NCBI GenBank assembly: GCA_023375785.1
Contig: SZWC01000826.1
Span: 172,194 to 233,724 of the forward strand
Reading direction: 5' to 3'
DNA length: 61,531 nt
Source of the DNA: Penium margaritaceum
Taxonomy: Eukaryota; Streptophyta; Zygnematophyceae; Desmidiales; Peniaceae
Shown here piece after piece: positions 22,931 through 34,355 of the stretch. The notes beneath the pieces are model-generated. The model was not told where the DNA came from. It made no database searches and saw only the letters and a list, made by a program, of their open reading frames with translations. Positions within the stretch are counted from its first letter, which is position 1. Every line of letters starts with the position of its first letter. A program made the position numbers and the translations under genes.

Positions 22931-25900
22931 CAGGCGCTGTCAGGCGCAGTCAGGCGCAGTCAAGCACAGTCAGGCCAATCAGGTGCATTCAGGTGCACTC
23001 TAGGCACTCAGGCGCACTCAGGCGCATTCAGGCGCACTCAGGCGCACTCAGGCACACTCAGGCATAGTCAGGCGCAGTCAGGCGCAGTCAAGCACAGTCA
23101 CACGCACTCAGGCGCAGTCAGGCACAGTCAGGCGCACTCAGGGGCACTTAGGCGCACTCAGATGCACTCAGGCGCACTGAGGCGCACTCAGGCGCACTCA
23201 GGCGCAGTCAGGCGCACTGAGGCAAACTCAGGCGCACTCAGGCGCACTCAGGCACGCTCCGGCGCACTCAGGCGCACTCAGGCGTACTCAGGCGTACTCA
23301 TGCACACTCTGGCGCTCTCAGGTGTAGTCAGGCACCGTCAGGCGCAGTCACGCGCAGTCAGGCGCAGTCAAGCGGAGTCATGCGCAGTTAGGCGCAGTCA
23401 GGCGCAGGCAGGCGCAGTCAGGCGCAGTCAGGCGCAACCAAGCGCAGGCAGGCGCAGTCAGGCGCAGTCAGACGCTGTCAGGCGTAGTCAGGCACAGTCA
23501 GGCGCAGTCAGGGGCACTCAGGCACACTCAAGCCCACTCAGGCGCAGTCAGGCGCTGTCAGACGCAGTCAGGCGGAGTCAGGTGTAGTCAGGCGCAGTCA
23601 GGCGCAGTCAGGCGCACTCAGGCACACTCAGGCGCACTCTGGCACACTCAGGCGCACTCAGGCGCACTCAGGCGCACTTTGGCGCACTCAGGCGCACTCA
23701 GGTGCCGTCACGCGCAGTCAGGCGCACTCAGGCGCATTCAGGCGCACTAAGGAGCACTCAGGCGCACTCAGGTGCACTCAGGGACATTCAGACACACTCA
23801 GGCGCACTCACGCGCACTCAGGCACACTCCGGCGTAGTCAAGCGCAGTCAGGCACACTCAGGCGCACTCAGGCGCACTCAGGCGCACTCACGTGCACTTA
23901 GGCGCACTCAGGCGCAATCAGGCGCAGTGAGGAGCAGTCAGGTTCACTCAGGCGGAGTCACGCACAGTCAGGCGCAGTGAGGTGCAGTCAGGCACTGTCA
24001 GGCGCAGTCAGACGTAGTCAAGCGTAGTCAGGCGCAGTCCGGCGCAATCAGGGGCACACTGGGGCACTCAGGCGCACTCAGGCGCACTCAGGCGCACGCA
24101 GGCGCACTCAGGCGCACTCATGCGCACTCAGGCGCACTCAGGCGCACTCAGGCGCACTCAGGCGCATTCAGGCACAGTCACGCGCAGTCAGGCACCGCCA
24201 GGCGCACTCAGGGGCACTCAGGCACACTCAGGGGCATTCAAGAGCACTTAGGCATACTCAGGCGTACTCAGGCACACTCAGGCGCACTCGGCCGCACTCA
24301 GGCGCACTCAGGCACTCATAGGCGCACTCAGGCGCACGCAGGCGCACTCAAGCGCACTCCGGCGTAGTCAGGCGTAGACAGGCGCCGTCAGGCGCACTCA
24401 GGCGCACTCAGCCGCATTGAGGGACACTCAGGCGCCCTCAGGCGCACTCAGGCGCACTCAGGCATACTCAAGCGCATTCAGGCGCACTCAGGCGCACTCA
24501 GGTGCACTCAGGTGCACTCAGGCGCTCTCAGGTGCACTCAGGCACTTCAGGCGCTCTCAGGCAAACTCAAGCGTTCTCAGGGGCACTAAGGCGCGCTCAG
24601 GTGCACTCAGGCCCACTCAAGCGCACTCAGACGCACTCACGGGCAATCAGGCGCACTCAGGCGCACTCAGGCGCACTAAGGCGCACTCAGGCGCAGTGAG
24701 GCGCAGTCAGACTCAGTCAGGCGCAATCAGGCGCAGTCAGGCGCAGTCAGGCGCAATCAGGCGCAGTCAGGCACACTCGGGCGCAGTCAGGCGCAATCAG
24801 GCGCAGTCAGGCACACTCAGGCGCACTTAGGCGCATTCAGGCGCACTTAGGCACACTCAGGCGCAGTCAGGGGAAGTCAGGCCTGTCAGGCGCAGTCAGG
24901 CACAGTCACACGCAGTCAGGCGCAGTCACACGTAGTCAGGCGCAGTCACATGCAGTCAGGCGCACTCAGGGGTACTCAGGCGCACTCAGGTGCACTCAGG
25001 CGCATTTAGGCGCATTCAGGCGCACTCTGGCGCACTCAGTCGCACTCAGGTGCACACAGGTGCACTCAGGCGCACTCAAGCGCACTCAGGCGCACTCGGG
25101 CGCACTCAGGCGCACTCAGGCGCACTCAGGCGTACTTAGGCGCAGTCAGGCGCAGTCTGGCGCACTCAGGCGCAGATAGGCGCAGGCAGGCACAATCAGG
25201 CACAGTCAGTCACAGTCAGGCGCAGTCAAGCACAGTCAGGGGCAACTCAGGCGCACTCAGGCGCACTCAGGCACACTCAGGCACACTCAGGCGCACTCAG
25301 GCAAACTCAGGCACACTCAGGCGCACTCAGGTGCAGTCATGTGAAGTCATGCGTAGTCAGGCGCACTCAGACACTCAGGCGCACTCAGGCGGAATCAGGC
25401 GCACTCAGGCGCACTCATGCGCACTCAGGCGCACTCGGGCACACTCAGGTTCTCTCAAGCGCAGTCAGGCGCATTCAGGCGCAGTCAGGCGCAGTCAGGC
25501 GCAGTCAGGCGCAGTCAGGCGCAGTCAGGCAGAGTCAGGCACAGTCAGGTGAGTCAGGCGCAGTCATGCGCAGTCAGGCGCAGTCAGGCGCACTCAGGCA
25601 CTCTCAGGCGTAGTCAGGCGCAGTCAGGTGCAGTCAGGCGTAGTCAGGCGCAGTGAGGCGCAGTCAGGCGGAGTCAGGCGTAGTCAGGCGCAGTCAAGAG
25701 CAGTCAGGCGCAGTCAGGCTAAGTTAGGCGCAGTTAGGCGCAGTCAGGTGTAGTCAGGCGGAGTCAGGCGCACTCACGTGCACTCAGGCGCACTCACGTG
25801 CACTCAGGCGCACTCAAGCGTACTCAGACGCATTCAGGCGCACTCATGCACACTCAGGCGCACTCAGGCGCACTCAGGCACACTCAGGCGCTCTCAGGGG

Positions 25901-27500
25901 CACTTAGGCGCACTCAGGTGAACTCAGGCGCACTCAGCCGTAGTCAGGTACAGTCAGGCGGAGTCAGGCGTACTGAGGCGCACTCAGGCGCACTCAAGCG
26001 CACTCAGGCACAGTTAGGCGCAGTGAGGCGCAGTCACGCGCAGTCAGGCGCAGTCAGGCGCAGTCAGGCGTATTCAGGCGCAGTCAGGCGTAGGCACGCG
26101 CAGTCAGGCGCAGTCAGGCGCAGTCTGGCACAGTCAGGCGCAAGTCAGGCACACTCACGCGCACTCAAGCGCACTCAGGCACACTCAGGCGCACTCAGGC
26201 GCGTTCAGGCGCACTCAGGCGCACTCAAACAAAGTAATGCAAAGTTATGCGCAGTCAGGCGTACTCAGGCGCACTCAGGCGCACTCAGGTCCACTCAGGC
26301 GCACTCAGGCGCACTCAAGCACACTAAGGCTCACTCGGGCGCACTTAGGCGCTCTCAGGCGCAGTCAAGCGCAGTCAGGCATAGTGAGGCGCAGTCTGGC
26401 GCAGTAAGGCGCAGTCAAGCGCAGTCAGGCGCAGACAGGCGCAGTTAGGCACAGTCAGGCGCAGTCAGGCACAGTCAGGCACTGTCAGGCGCAGTCAAGC
26501 GCAGTTAGGCGCAATCGGGCGCAGTCAAGGACACTCATGTGCACTCAGGCACACTCAAGCGCATTCAAGCGCACTCAGGCGCACTCAGGCGCACTCAGGC
26601 GCACTCAGGCGCACTCGGGCACACTCAGGCGCACACAAGCACACTCACGCGCACTCAGGCGCACTCAGGCGCAGTCAGGCGCAGTCAGGCGGAGTCAGGC
26701 GCAGTCAGGCGCACTCAAGCGCACTCAGGCGCACTCAGGCGCACTCAGGCGCACTCAGGCGCCCTCAGGTGCACTCAGGCGCATTAGGTGCACTCGGGTG
26801 CACTCGGGCGCACTCAGGCGCACTCAGGTGCTCTCAGGCGCACTCAGGCGCTCTCAGGCGCAGTCAGGTGCAGTCAGGCACAGTCAGGCGCAGTGAGACG
26901 CAGTCAGGCGCAGTCAGGCGCAGTCAGGCACAGTTAGGCTCAGTCAGGCGTGATTAGACGCAGTTAGGCACTGTCAGGCGCACTCAGGTGCACTCAGGGG
27001 TACTCAGGCGCACTCACGTCCACTCAGGCACACTCAGGCGCACTCAGGCGCATTCAGGCGCACTCAGGCGCACTCAGGCGCACTATGGCGTACTCATGCG
27101 CACTCAGGCGCTCTCAGGAGCACTGAGGCGCACTCAGGCGCACTCAGGCGCACTCAGGCGCAGTCAGGCACAGTCAGGCGGAGTCAGACGCAGTCAGGCG
27201 CAGTCAGGCGAACTCAGGTGCACTTTGGCGCACTCAGGCGGACTCAGGCGCACGCAGGCACACGCAGATGGACTCAGGCGCAGTCAGGCGCAATCAGGCG
27301 CACTCAGGCGCACTCAGGCGCAGTCAGGCGCACTCAGGCGAAGTCAGTTGTAGTCAGGCACAGAAAGGCACAGTCAGGTGCAGTCAGGCGCAGTCAGGCG
27401 CACTCAGGCGCAGTCAGGCACAGTCAGGCGCAGTCAGGCGCACTCAGGTGCAGTCAGGCGCAGTCAGGCTCATTCAGGCGCACTCAGGCGCAGTCAGGCG

Positions 27501-27840
27501 CACTCAGGCGCACTCAGGCGGACTCAGGCGCACTCAGGCAAACTTAGGAACACTCGAGCGCACTCAGGCGCACTCAGGCGGACTCAGGCGCACTCAGGCA
27601 AACTTAGGAACACTCGAGCGCACTCAGGCGCACTCAGGCGGACTCAGGCGCACTCAGGCAAACTTAGGAACACTCGAGCGCACTCAGGCGCACTCAGGCG
27701 GACTCAGGCGCACTCAGGCAAACTTAGGAACACTCGAGCGCACTCAGGCGCACTCAGGCGGACTCAGGCGCACTCAGGCAAACTTAGGAACACTCGAGCG
27801 CACTCAGGCGCACTCAGGCGGACTCAGGCGCACTCAGGCA
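27501..27840 (+). repeat. 60-bp HOR, about 5.7 identical copies
   Basis: The six-unit block AACTTAGGAA CACTCGAGCG followed by two C-type units, GACTCAGGCG and CACTCAGGCA repeats exactly with period 60 (27541, 27601, 27661, 27721, 27781, plus 40 bp of a partial copy at 27501). Each copy carries a CTCGAG hexamer. It is derived from the GGCAAACTTA GGAACACTCA variant pair seen elsewhere, with one further change (CAAG to CGAG) that is fixed in all copies here. Confidence 0.93.
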
Positions 27841-30800
27841 CACTCAAGCGCATTCAAGCGCACTCAGGCGCAGTCATGCCCACTCAGGCGCACACAGGCG
27901 CACTCAGGCGCACTCAGGCGCACTCAGGCAAACTTAGGAACACTCAAGCGCACTCAGGCGCACTCAGGCACACTCAGGCGCACTCAAGCGTACTCAGGCG
28001 CAGTCACGCGCAGTCAGGCGCACTCAGGCGCAGTTAGTTACAGTCAGGCACAGAAAGGCACAGTCAGGTGCAGTCAGGCGCAGTCAGGCGCACTCAGGCG
28101 CAGTCAGGCACAGTCAGGCGCAGTCAGGCGCACTCAGGTGCAGTCAGGCGCAGTCAGGCTCATTCAGGAGCACTCAGGCGCACTCAGGCGCACTCAGGCG
28201 CACTCAGGCGCACTCAGGCTAAGTGAGTCGCAGTCAGGCGCAGACAGGCGCAGTGAGGCGCAGTCAGGCGTAGTCAGGCACAGTTAGGCGCAGTCAGGCT
28301 TAGTCAGGCGCAGTCACGTGCATTCAGGTGCACTTAGGCGCACTATGGCACACTCAGCCGCACTCAGGCGCACTCAGGCGCACTCTGGCGCACTCAGGCC
28401 CACTTATGCGCACTCAGGCCCACTCAGGCAGACTCAAGCGCACTCAGGCGTACTCACACGCAGTCAGGGGCAGTCTGGCGCACTCTGGCGCAGTCAGGCG
28501 CAATCAGGCGCAGTCAGGCGCAGTTTGGCGCAGTCAGGCGCAGTCAAGTGCAGTCAGGCACAACTCAGGCGCACTCAGGCGCACTCAGGCGCACTCAGGC
28601 GCACTTAGGCGCACTCAGGCGCACTCGGGCGCACTCGGGCGCACTCAGGCGCACTCGGGCGCACTCAGGCGCTGTCAGGCGCTGTCAGGCGCAGTCAGGC
28701 ATAGTAAGGTGCAGTCAGGCGCAGTCAGGCGAAGTCAGGCGCAGTCAGGCACAGTCAGGCGCAGTCAGGCACAATCAGGCGCAGTCAGGCGCAGTCAAGC
28801 GCAGTCACGCGTACTCAGGCGCACTCAGGCGCAGTGAGGCGCACTCAGGTGCAGTCAGGCGTAGTCAGGCGCAGTCAAGCGCAGCTAGGCGCAGTCAGGT
28901 GCAGTCAGGCGCAGTCAGGCGCTGTCAGGCGCAGTCACGCGCACTGAGACGCATTGAGGCGCAGTCAGGCGCAGTCAGGCACAGTCAGGCGCACTCAGGC
29001 GCAGTCAGGTGCACTCACGTGCACTCAAGTGCACTCAGGGGCACTGAGGTGCACTCAGGCGCACTCAGGGACACTGAGGCGCACTCACGTGCACTCACGT
29101 GCACTCAGGCGCACTCAGATGCACTCAGGCGCACTGAGGCACACTCAGGCGCACTCAGGCGCATTCACGCGCAGTAAGGCGCATTCAGGCGCATTCAGCG
29201 CAATCAGGCACAGTTAGGCGCACTCAGGGGAACTCAGGCTCACTTAGGCGGACTCAGGCGCACTCAGGTACATTCTGGTACATTCAGGTGCACTCAGGCG
29301 CACTCACGCGCACTCAGGTGCACTCAGGCGCACTCAGGCGCACTCAGGCGCACTCAGGCGCTCTCAGGCGCAGTCAGGCGCAGTCAGGTGCAGTCAGGCG
29401 CAGTCAAGCGCGGTGAGGCGCAGTTAGGCGCAGTCAGGCGTAGTCAGGCACAGTCAGGCGCAGTCAGGGACAGTCAGGCACAGTCAGGCACAGTCAGGCG
29501 CACTCACGCGCACTCAAGCACACTCAGGCGCACTCAAGCGCACTCAGGCACACTCAGGCGCACTCAGGCGCAGGCATGCAAAGTCATGCGCACTCAGGCG
29601 CACTCAGGCGCACTGAGGCGCACTGAGGCACACTCAAGCGCACTTTGGCGCACTTAGGCGCTCTCAGGCGCAGTCAGGCGCAGTCAGGCATAGTCGGGCG
29701 CAGTCAGGCAAAATCAGGCGCACTTAGGCACAGTCAGGCAGAGTCACTCGCAGTCAAGCGAAGTCAGGTGCAGTCAGGCGTACTCAGGCGCAGTCAGGCA
29801 CACTCAGGCGCACTCAGGCTCACTCAAGCGCACTGAGGCGCACTCAGGCGCACTCAGGCACACTCAGGCGCACTCAGGCGCACTCAAGTGCACTCAGGCG
29901 CACTCAGGCACACTCAGGCGCACTCAGGCGCACTCAAGCGCACTAAGGCACACTCAGGCGCACTCAGGCCCACTCAGGCGCACTCAGGCGCAGTCAGGCG
30001 CAGTCAGGCGCAGTCAGGCGCAGTCAGGCGCACTCAGGGGCAGTCAGGCACACTACGGCGGACTCAAGTGCACTTAGGTGCACTCAGGCGCCCAGAGGCG
30101 CACTCAGGCGCATTCAGGCGCACTCGGGCGAACTCGAGCGTACTCAAGGGCACTCAGGCACACTCAGGCACACTCAGGCGCACTCAGGAACACTCTGGCG
30201 CTCTCAGGCGTAGCCAGGTGCAGTCAGGTGCAGTCAGGCGCAGTCAGGCGCATGGAGACGCAGTCAGGCACAGTCAGGCGCAGTCAAGCGCAGTCAGGCA
30301 CAGTCAGGCAACGTTAGGCGCATTCAGGCGCAGTCAGACGAAGTCAGGCACTGTCAGGCGCAGTCAGGCATAGTCAGGCGCACTCAGGGGTACTCAGGTA
30401 CACTCACATGCACTCAGGCGCACTCAGGCGCACTCAGGCGCATTCAGGCGCACTCAGGCGCACTTAGGCCCACTCTGGCGCACTCAGGAGCACACAGGCG
30501 CTCTCACGCGCACCCAGGCGCACTCAGGCGCAGTCAGGCGGAGTCAGGCGCAGTCAGGTGCACTCAGGCACAGTCAGGCACAGTCAGGCGCAGTCAGGCG
30601 CATGTCAAGCGCACTCACACGCACTCAGGCGCACTCAGGCACACTCAGGTGCACTCAGGCGCACTCAGGCGCACTCGGGCGCACTCAGGCGCACGCAGGC
30701 ACACGCAGGCGCACTCAGGGGCACTCAGGCGCAATCAGGCGCACTCAGGCGCAGTCAGGCGCACTCAGGCGCAGTCAGGCGCAGTCAGGGACAGAAAAGC

Positions 30801-33800
30801 GGAGTCAGGTGCAGTTAGGCGCAGTCAGGCGCAGTCAGGCGCAGTCAGGCGCAGTCAGGCGCAGTCAGGCACACTCAGGCGCAGTCAGGCGCACGCAGGC
30901 GCAGTCAGGCGCAGTCAGGCTCACTCAGGCTCACTCAGAAGCACTCAGGCGCACTCAAGCGCACTCAGGCGCACTCAGGCGCACTTCGGCGCACTCAGGC
31001 ACACTCAGGCGCACTCAGGTGCACTCAGGCGCACTCTGGCGCACTCAGGCGCTGTCATGCACAGTCACACGTAGTCAGGCGCAGTCAGGCGCAGGTAGGC
31101 GTACTCAGGGTCACTCACGCGCACTTAGGGGCACTCAGGCGCACTCAGGCACACTCAGGCGCACTCAGGCGCACTCTGGCGCCCTCACGCGCACTCAGGC
31201 GTCCTCAGGCGCTCTCAGGCACACTCAGGCCCACACAGACGCACTCAAGCGCACTCAGGCACAATCAGGCGTACTCAGGCGTACTCAGGCGCAGTCAGGC
31301 GCAGTCAGGCACAATCAGGCGCAGTCAGGCGTAGACATGCGCAGTCAGGCGCAGTCAGGCGCAGTCAGGCGCAGTCAGGTGCACTCAGGCGCAATCAGGC
31401 GCAGTTAGGCATAGTCAGGCGCAGTCAGGCGCAGTCAGGCACAACTCACGCGCACTTAGGTGCACTCAGGCGCACTGAGGTGCACTTAGGCACACTCAGG
31501 CGCACCCAGGCGCACTCAGGCGCAGTCATGGGAAGTCATGGGGAGTCAGCTGCAGTCAGGCGCACTCAGGCGGACTCAGGCGCTATCAGGCGCACTCAGG
31601 CGCACTCAGGCGCTCTCAAGCGCAGTCAGGCGCAGTCAGGCATAGTAAGGCGCAGTCAGGCGTAGTCAGGCGAAGTCAGGCGCAGTCAGGCGTAGTCAAG
31701 CGCAGTCAGGCACAGTCAAGCGCAGTCAGGCGCAGTCAAGCGCAGTCAGGCGCAGTCAGGCGCACTCAGGCGCAATCAAGCGCACTCAGACGCAGTCAGG
31801 CGCACTGAGGCGCAATCACGCGCAGTTAGGCGCAGTCAGGCGCAGTCAGGCGCAGTCACGCGCAGTCAGACGCAGTCAGGCGCAGTCAGGCGTAGTCAGG
31901 CGCAGTCAGGCGTAGTCAGGCGCAGTCAGGCACACTCAGGCGCATTCACGTGCACTCAGGTGCACTCAGGCGCCCTCAGGCGCACTCAGGCGCTTTCAGG
32001 GACACTCAGGTGTACTCAGACGCACTCAGGCGCACTCAGGCACACTCAGGCGCACTCAGGCGCACTCAGGCGCACTCAGGCGCACTCAGGCGTAGTAAGG
32101 CACAGTCAGGCGGAGTCAGCGTAGTCAGGCGCAGTCAGGCGCAGTCAGGCGCCCTCAGGCACACTCAAGCGTACTCTGGCGCACTCAGGCGCACTCAGGC
32201 GCACTCAGGTGCACTCAGGCGCACTCAGGCGCTCTCTGGCGCAGTCAGGCGCAGTCAGGTGCAGTCAGGCGCAATCAAGCGCAGTGAGGCGCAGTCAGGC
32301 GTAGTCAGGCACAGTTAGGCGCAGTTAGGCTCAGTCAGACACAGTTAGGCGCAGTCAGACGTAGTCAGGTGCATCAGGCGCAGGCAGGCGCACTCAGGGG
32401 CACTCAGGCGCACTCACGTGCACTAAGGCACCGTCAGGTGCACTCAGGCGCATTCAGGCGTACTCAAGCGCACTCAGGCGCTCTCAGGCGCACTCAGGCG
32501 CATTCAGGCACACTCAGGCGCAGTCAGGCGCAGTCAGGCGGAGTCAGGCACACTAAGGCGTAGTCAGGCGCAGTCAGGCGCACTTGGGCGCACTCAGGCG
32601 CACTCAGGCGCACTCAAGCGCACTCAGGCGCACTCAGGCGCACTTAAGCGCAGTCAGGCGTATTGAGGCGCAGTGAGGCGCAGTCAGGCGCAGTCACGCG
32701 CGGTCAAGCGCAGTCAGGCGTAGTCAGGCGCAGTCAGGCACACTCAGGCACAGTCAAGCACAGTCAGGCACAGTCAGGCGCAAGTCAGGCGCACTCACAA
32801 GCACTCAAGCGCACTCAGGCGCACTCAGGTGCACTAAGGCGCACTTAGGCGCACTCAGGCGCAGGCATGCGAAGTCATGCGCACTCAGGCGCACTCGGGC
32901 GCACTGACGCGCACTGAGGCACACTCAAGCACACTTTGGCACACTCAGGCGCTCTCAGGCGCAGTCAGGCGCATTCAGGCGCAGTCAGGCACAGTCAGGC
33001 GCAGTCAGGCACAGTCAGGCGCAATCAGGCAAAGTCAGGCGGAGTCAGGCGCAGTCAAGCGCAGTCAGGCGCAGTCAGGCGCACTCAGGCGCACTCTGGC
33101 TCACTCAAGCGCACTCATGCGCACTCTGGCACACTCAGGCGCACTCAGGCGCACTCAGGCGCACTCAGGCGTATTGAAGCGCACTCAAGCACACTCAGGC
33201 ACATGCAGGCGCACTCCGGCGCACTCAGGCGCACTCAGGCGCAGTCATGCGCAGTCAGGCGCAGTCAAGCGCAGTAAGGCGCAGTCGGGCGCACTCAGCG
33301 GCACTCAGGCACACTTAGGCGGACGCAGGTGCACTCATGCACACTCAGGCGTCCTCAAGCGCACTCAGGCGCATTCAGGCGCACTCGGACGCACTCAGGC
33401 ACACTCAGGCGCACTCGGGCACACTCAGGCGCACTCAGGCGCACTCAGGCCCACTCTGGCGCTCTCACGTGTAGCCAGGCACAGTCAGGTGCAGTCAAGC
33501 GCAGTCAGGCGCAGTGAGACGCAGTCAGGCGCAATCAGGCGCAGTCAAGCGCAGTCAGGCGCAGTCAGGAAAAGTTAGGCGCATTCAGGCGCAGTCAGAC
33601 AAAGTCAGGCACAGTCAGGCGCAGTCAGGCGCCGTCAGGCGCACTTAGGGGTACTCAGGCGCACTCACGTGCACTCAGGCGCACTCAGGCGCACTCAGGC
33701 GCATTCAGGCGCACTCAGGCGCACTCAGGCACACTCTGGCGCACTCAAGAGCACACAGGCATTCTCAGGCGCACTCAGGCGCACTCGGGCACACTCAGGA

Positions 33801-33969
33801 GCACTCAGGGGTAGTCAGGCGCAGTCAGGCGCAGTCAGGCGCAGTCAGGCGCAGTCAGGCGCACTCAGGCGCACGCAGGCGCTCGCAGGCGCAGTCAAGC
33901 ACAATGAGGCGCACTCAGGCGCAGTCAGGCGCAGTCAGGCACAGTCAGGCGCAGTCAGGCGCAGTCAGG

Positions 33970-34355
33970 TGCAGTCAGGTGCAACTCAGGCGCACTCAGG
34001 CCCACTCAGGCCCACTCAGGCGCACTCAGGTGCATTGAGGCGCACTCAGGCGCACTCACGCGCACTCAGGCGCACTCAGGCGCATGCAGGCGCACGCAGG
34101 CGCACTCAGGGGCACTCAGGTGCAATCGCGCGCAGTCAGGCGCAGTCAGGCGCAGTCAGGTGCAGTCAGGTGCAACTCAGGCGCACTCAGGCCCACTCAG
34201 GCCCACTCAGGCGCACTCAGGTGCATTGAGGCGCACTCAGGCGCACTCACGCGCACTCAGGCGCACTCAGGCGCATGCAGGCGCACGCAGGCGCACTCAG
34301 GGGCACTCAGGTGCAATCGCGCGCAGTCAGGCGCAGTCAGGCGCAGTCAGGCGCA
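33970..34355 (+). repeat. 191-bp tandem duplication
   Basis: The 11-bp unit GGTGCAACTCA at 33978 recurs at 34169. The following series (two CCCACT variants, GTGCATTGAGG, CGCATGCAGG, GTGCAATCGCG) is repeated. The offset is not a multiple of ten because each copy contains one 11-bp unit. Confidence 0.8.

Larger units (their letters stand above)
21950..28340 (+). repeat. Array segmental duplication, copy 2
   Basis: This is the second copy of the block at 11100-17215, with the same ordered landmarks (22998, 23675, 24545, 26226, 26781, 28216). Compared with copy 1 it has extra local material, including the 340-bp duplication near 22.24-22.92 kb and the 60-bp HOR at 27.50-27.84 kb. Edges are approximate. 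Confidence 0.8.

Noticed and set aside
27268..28287. A 339-codon ORF with a 20-residue repeat
   Set aside because: The same reasoning applies: it covers the 60-bp HOR, and a second frame over the same DNA is open for 219 codons.
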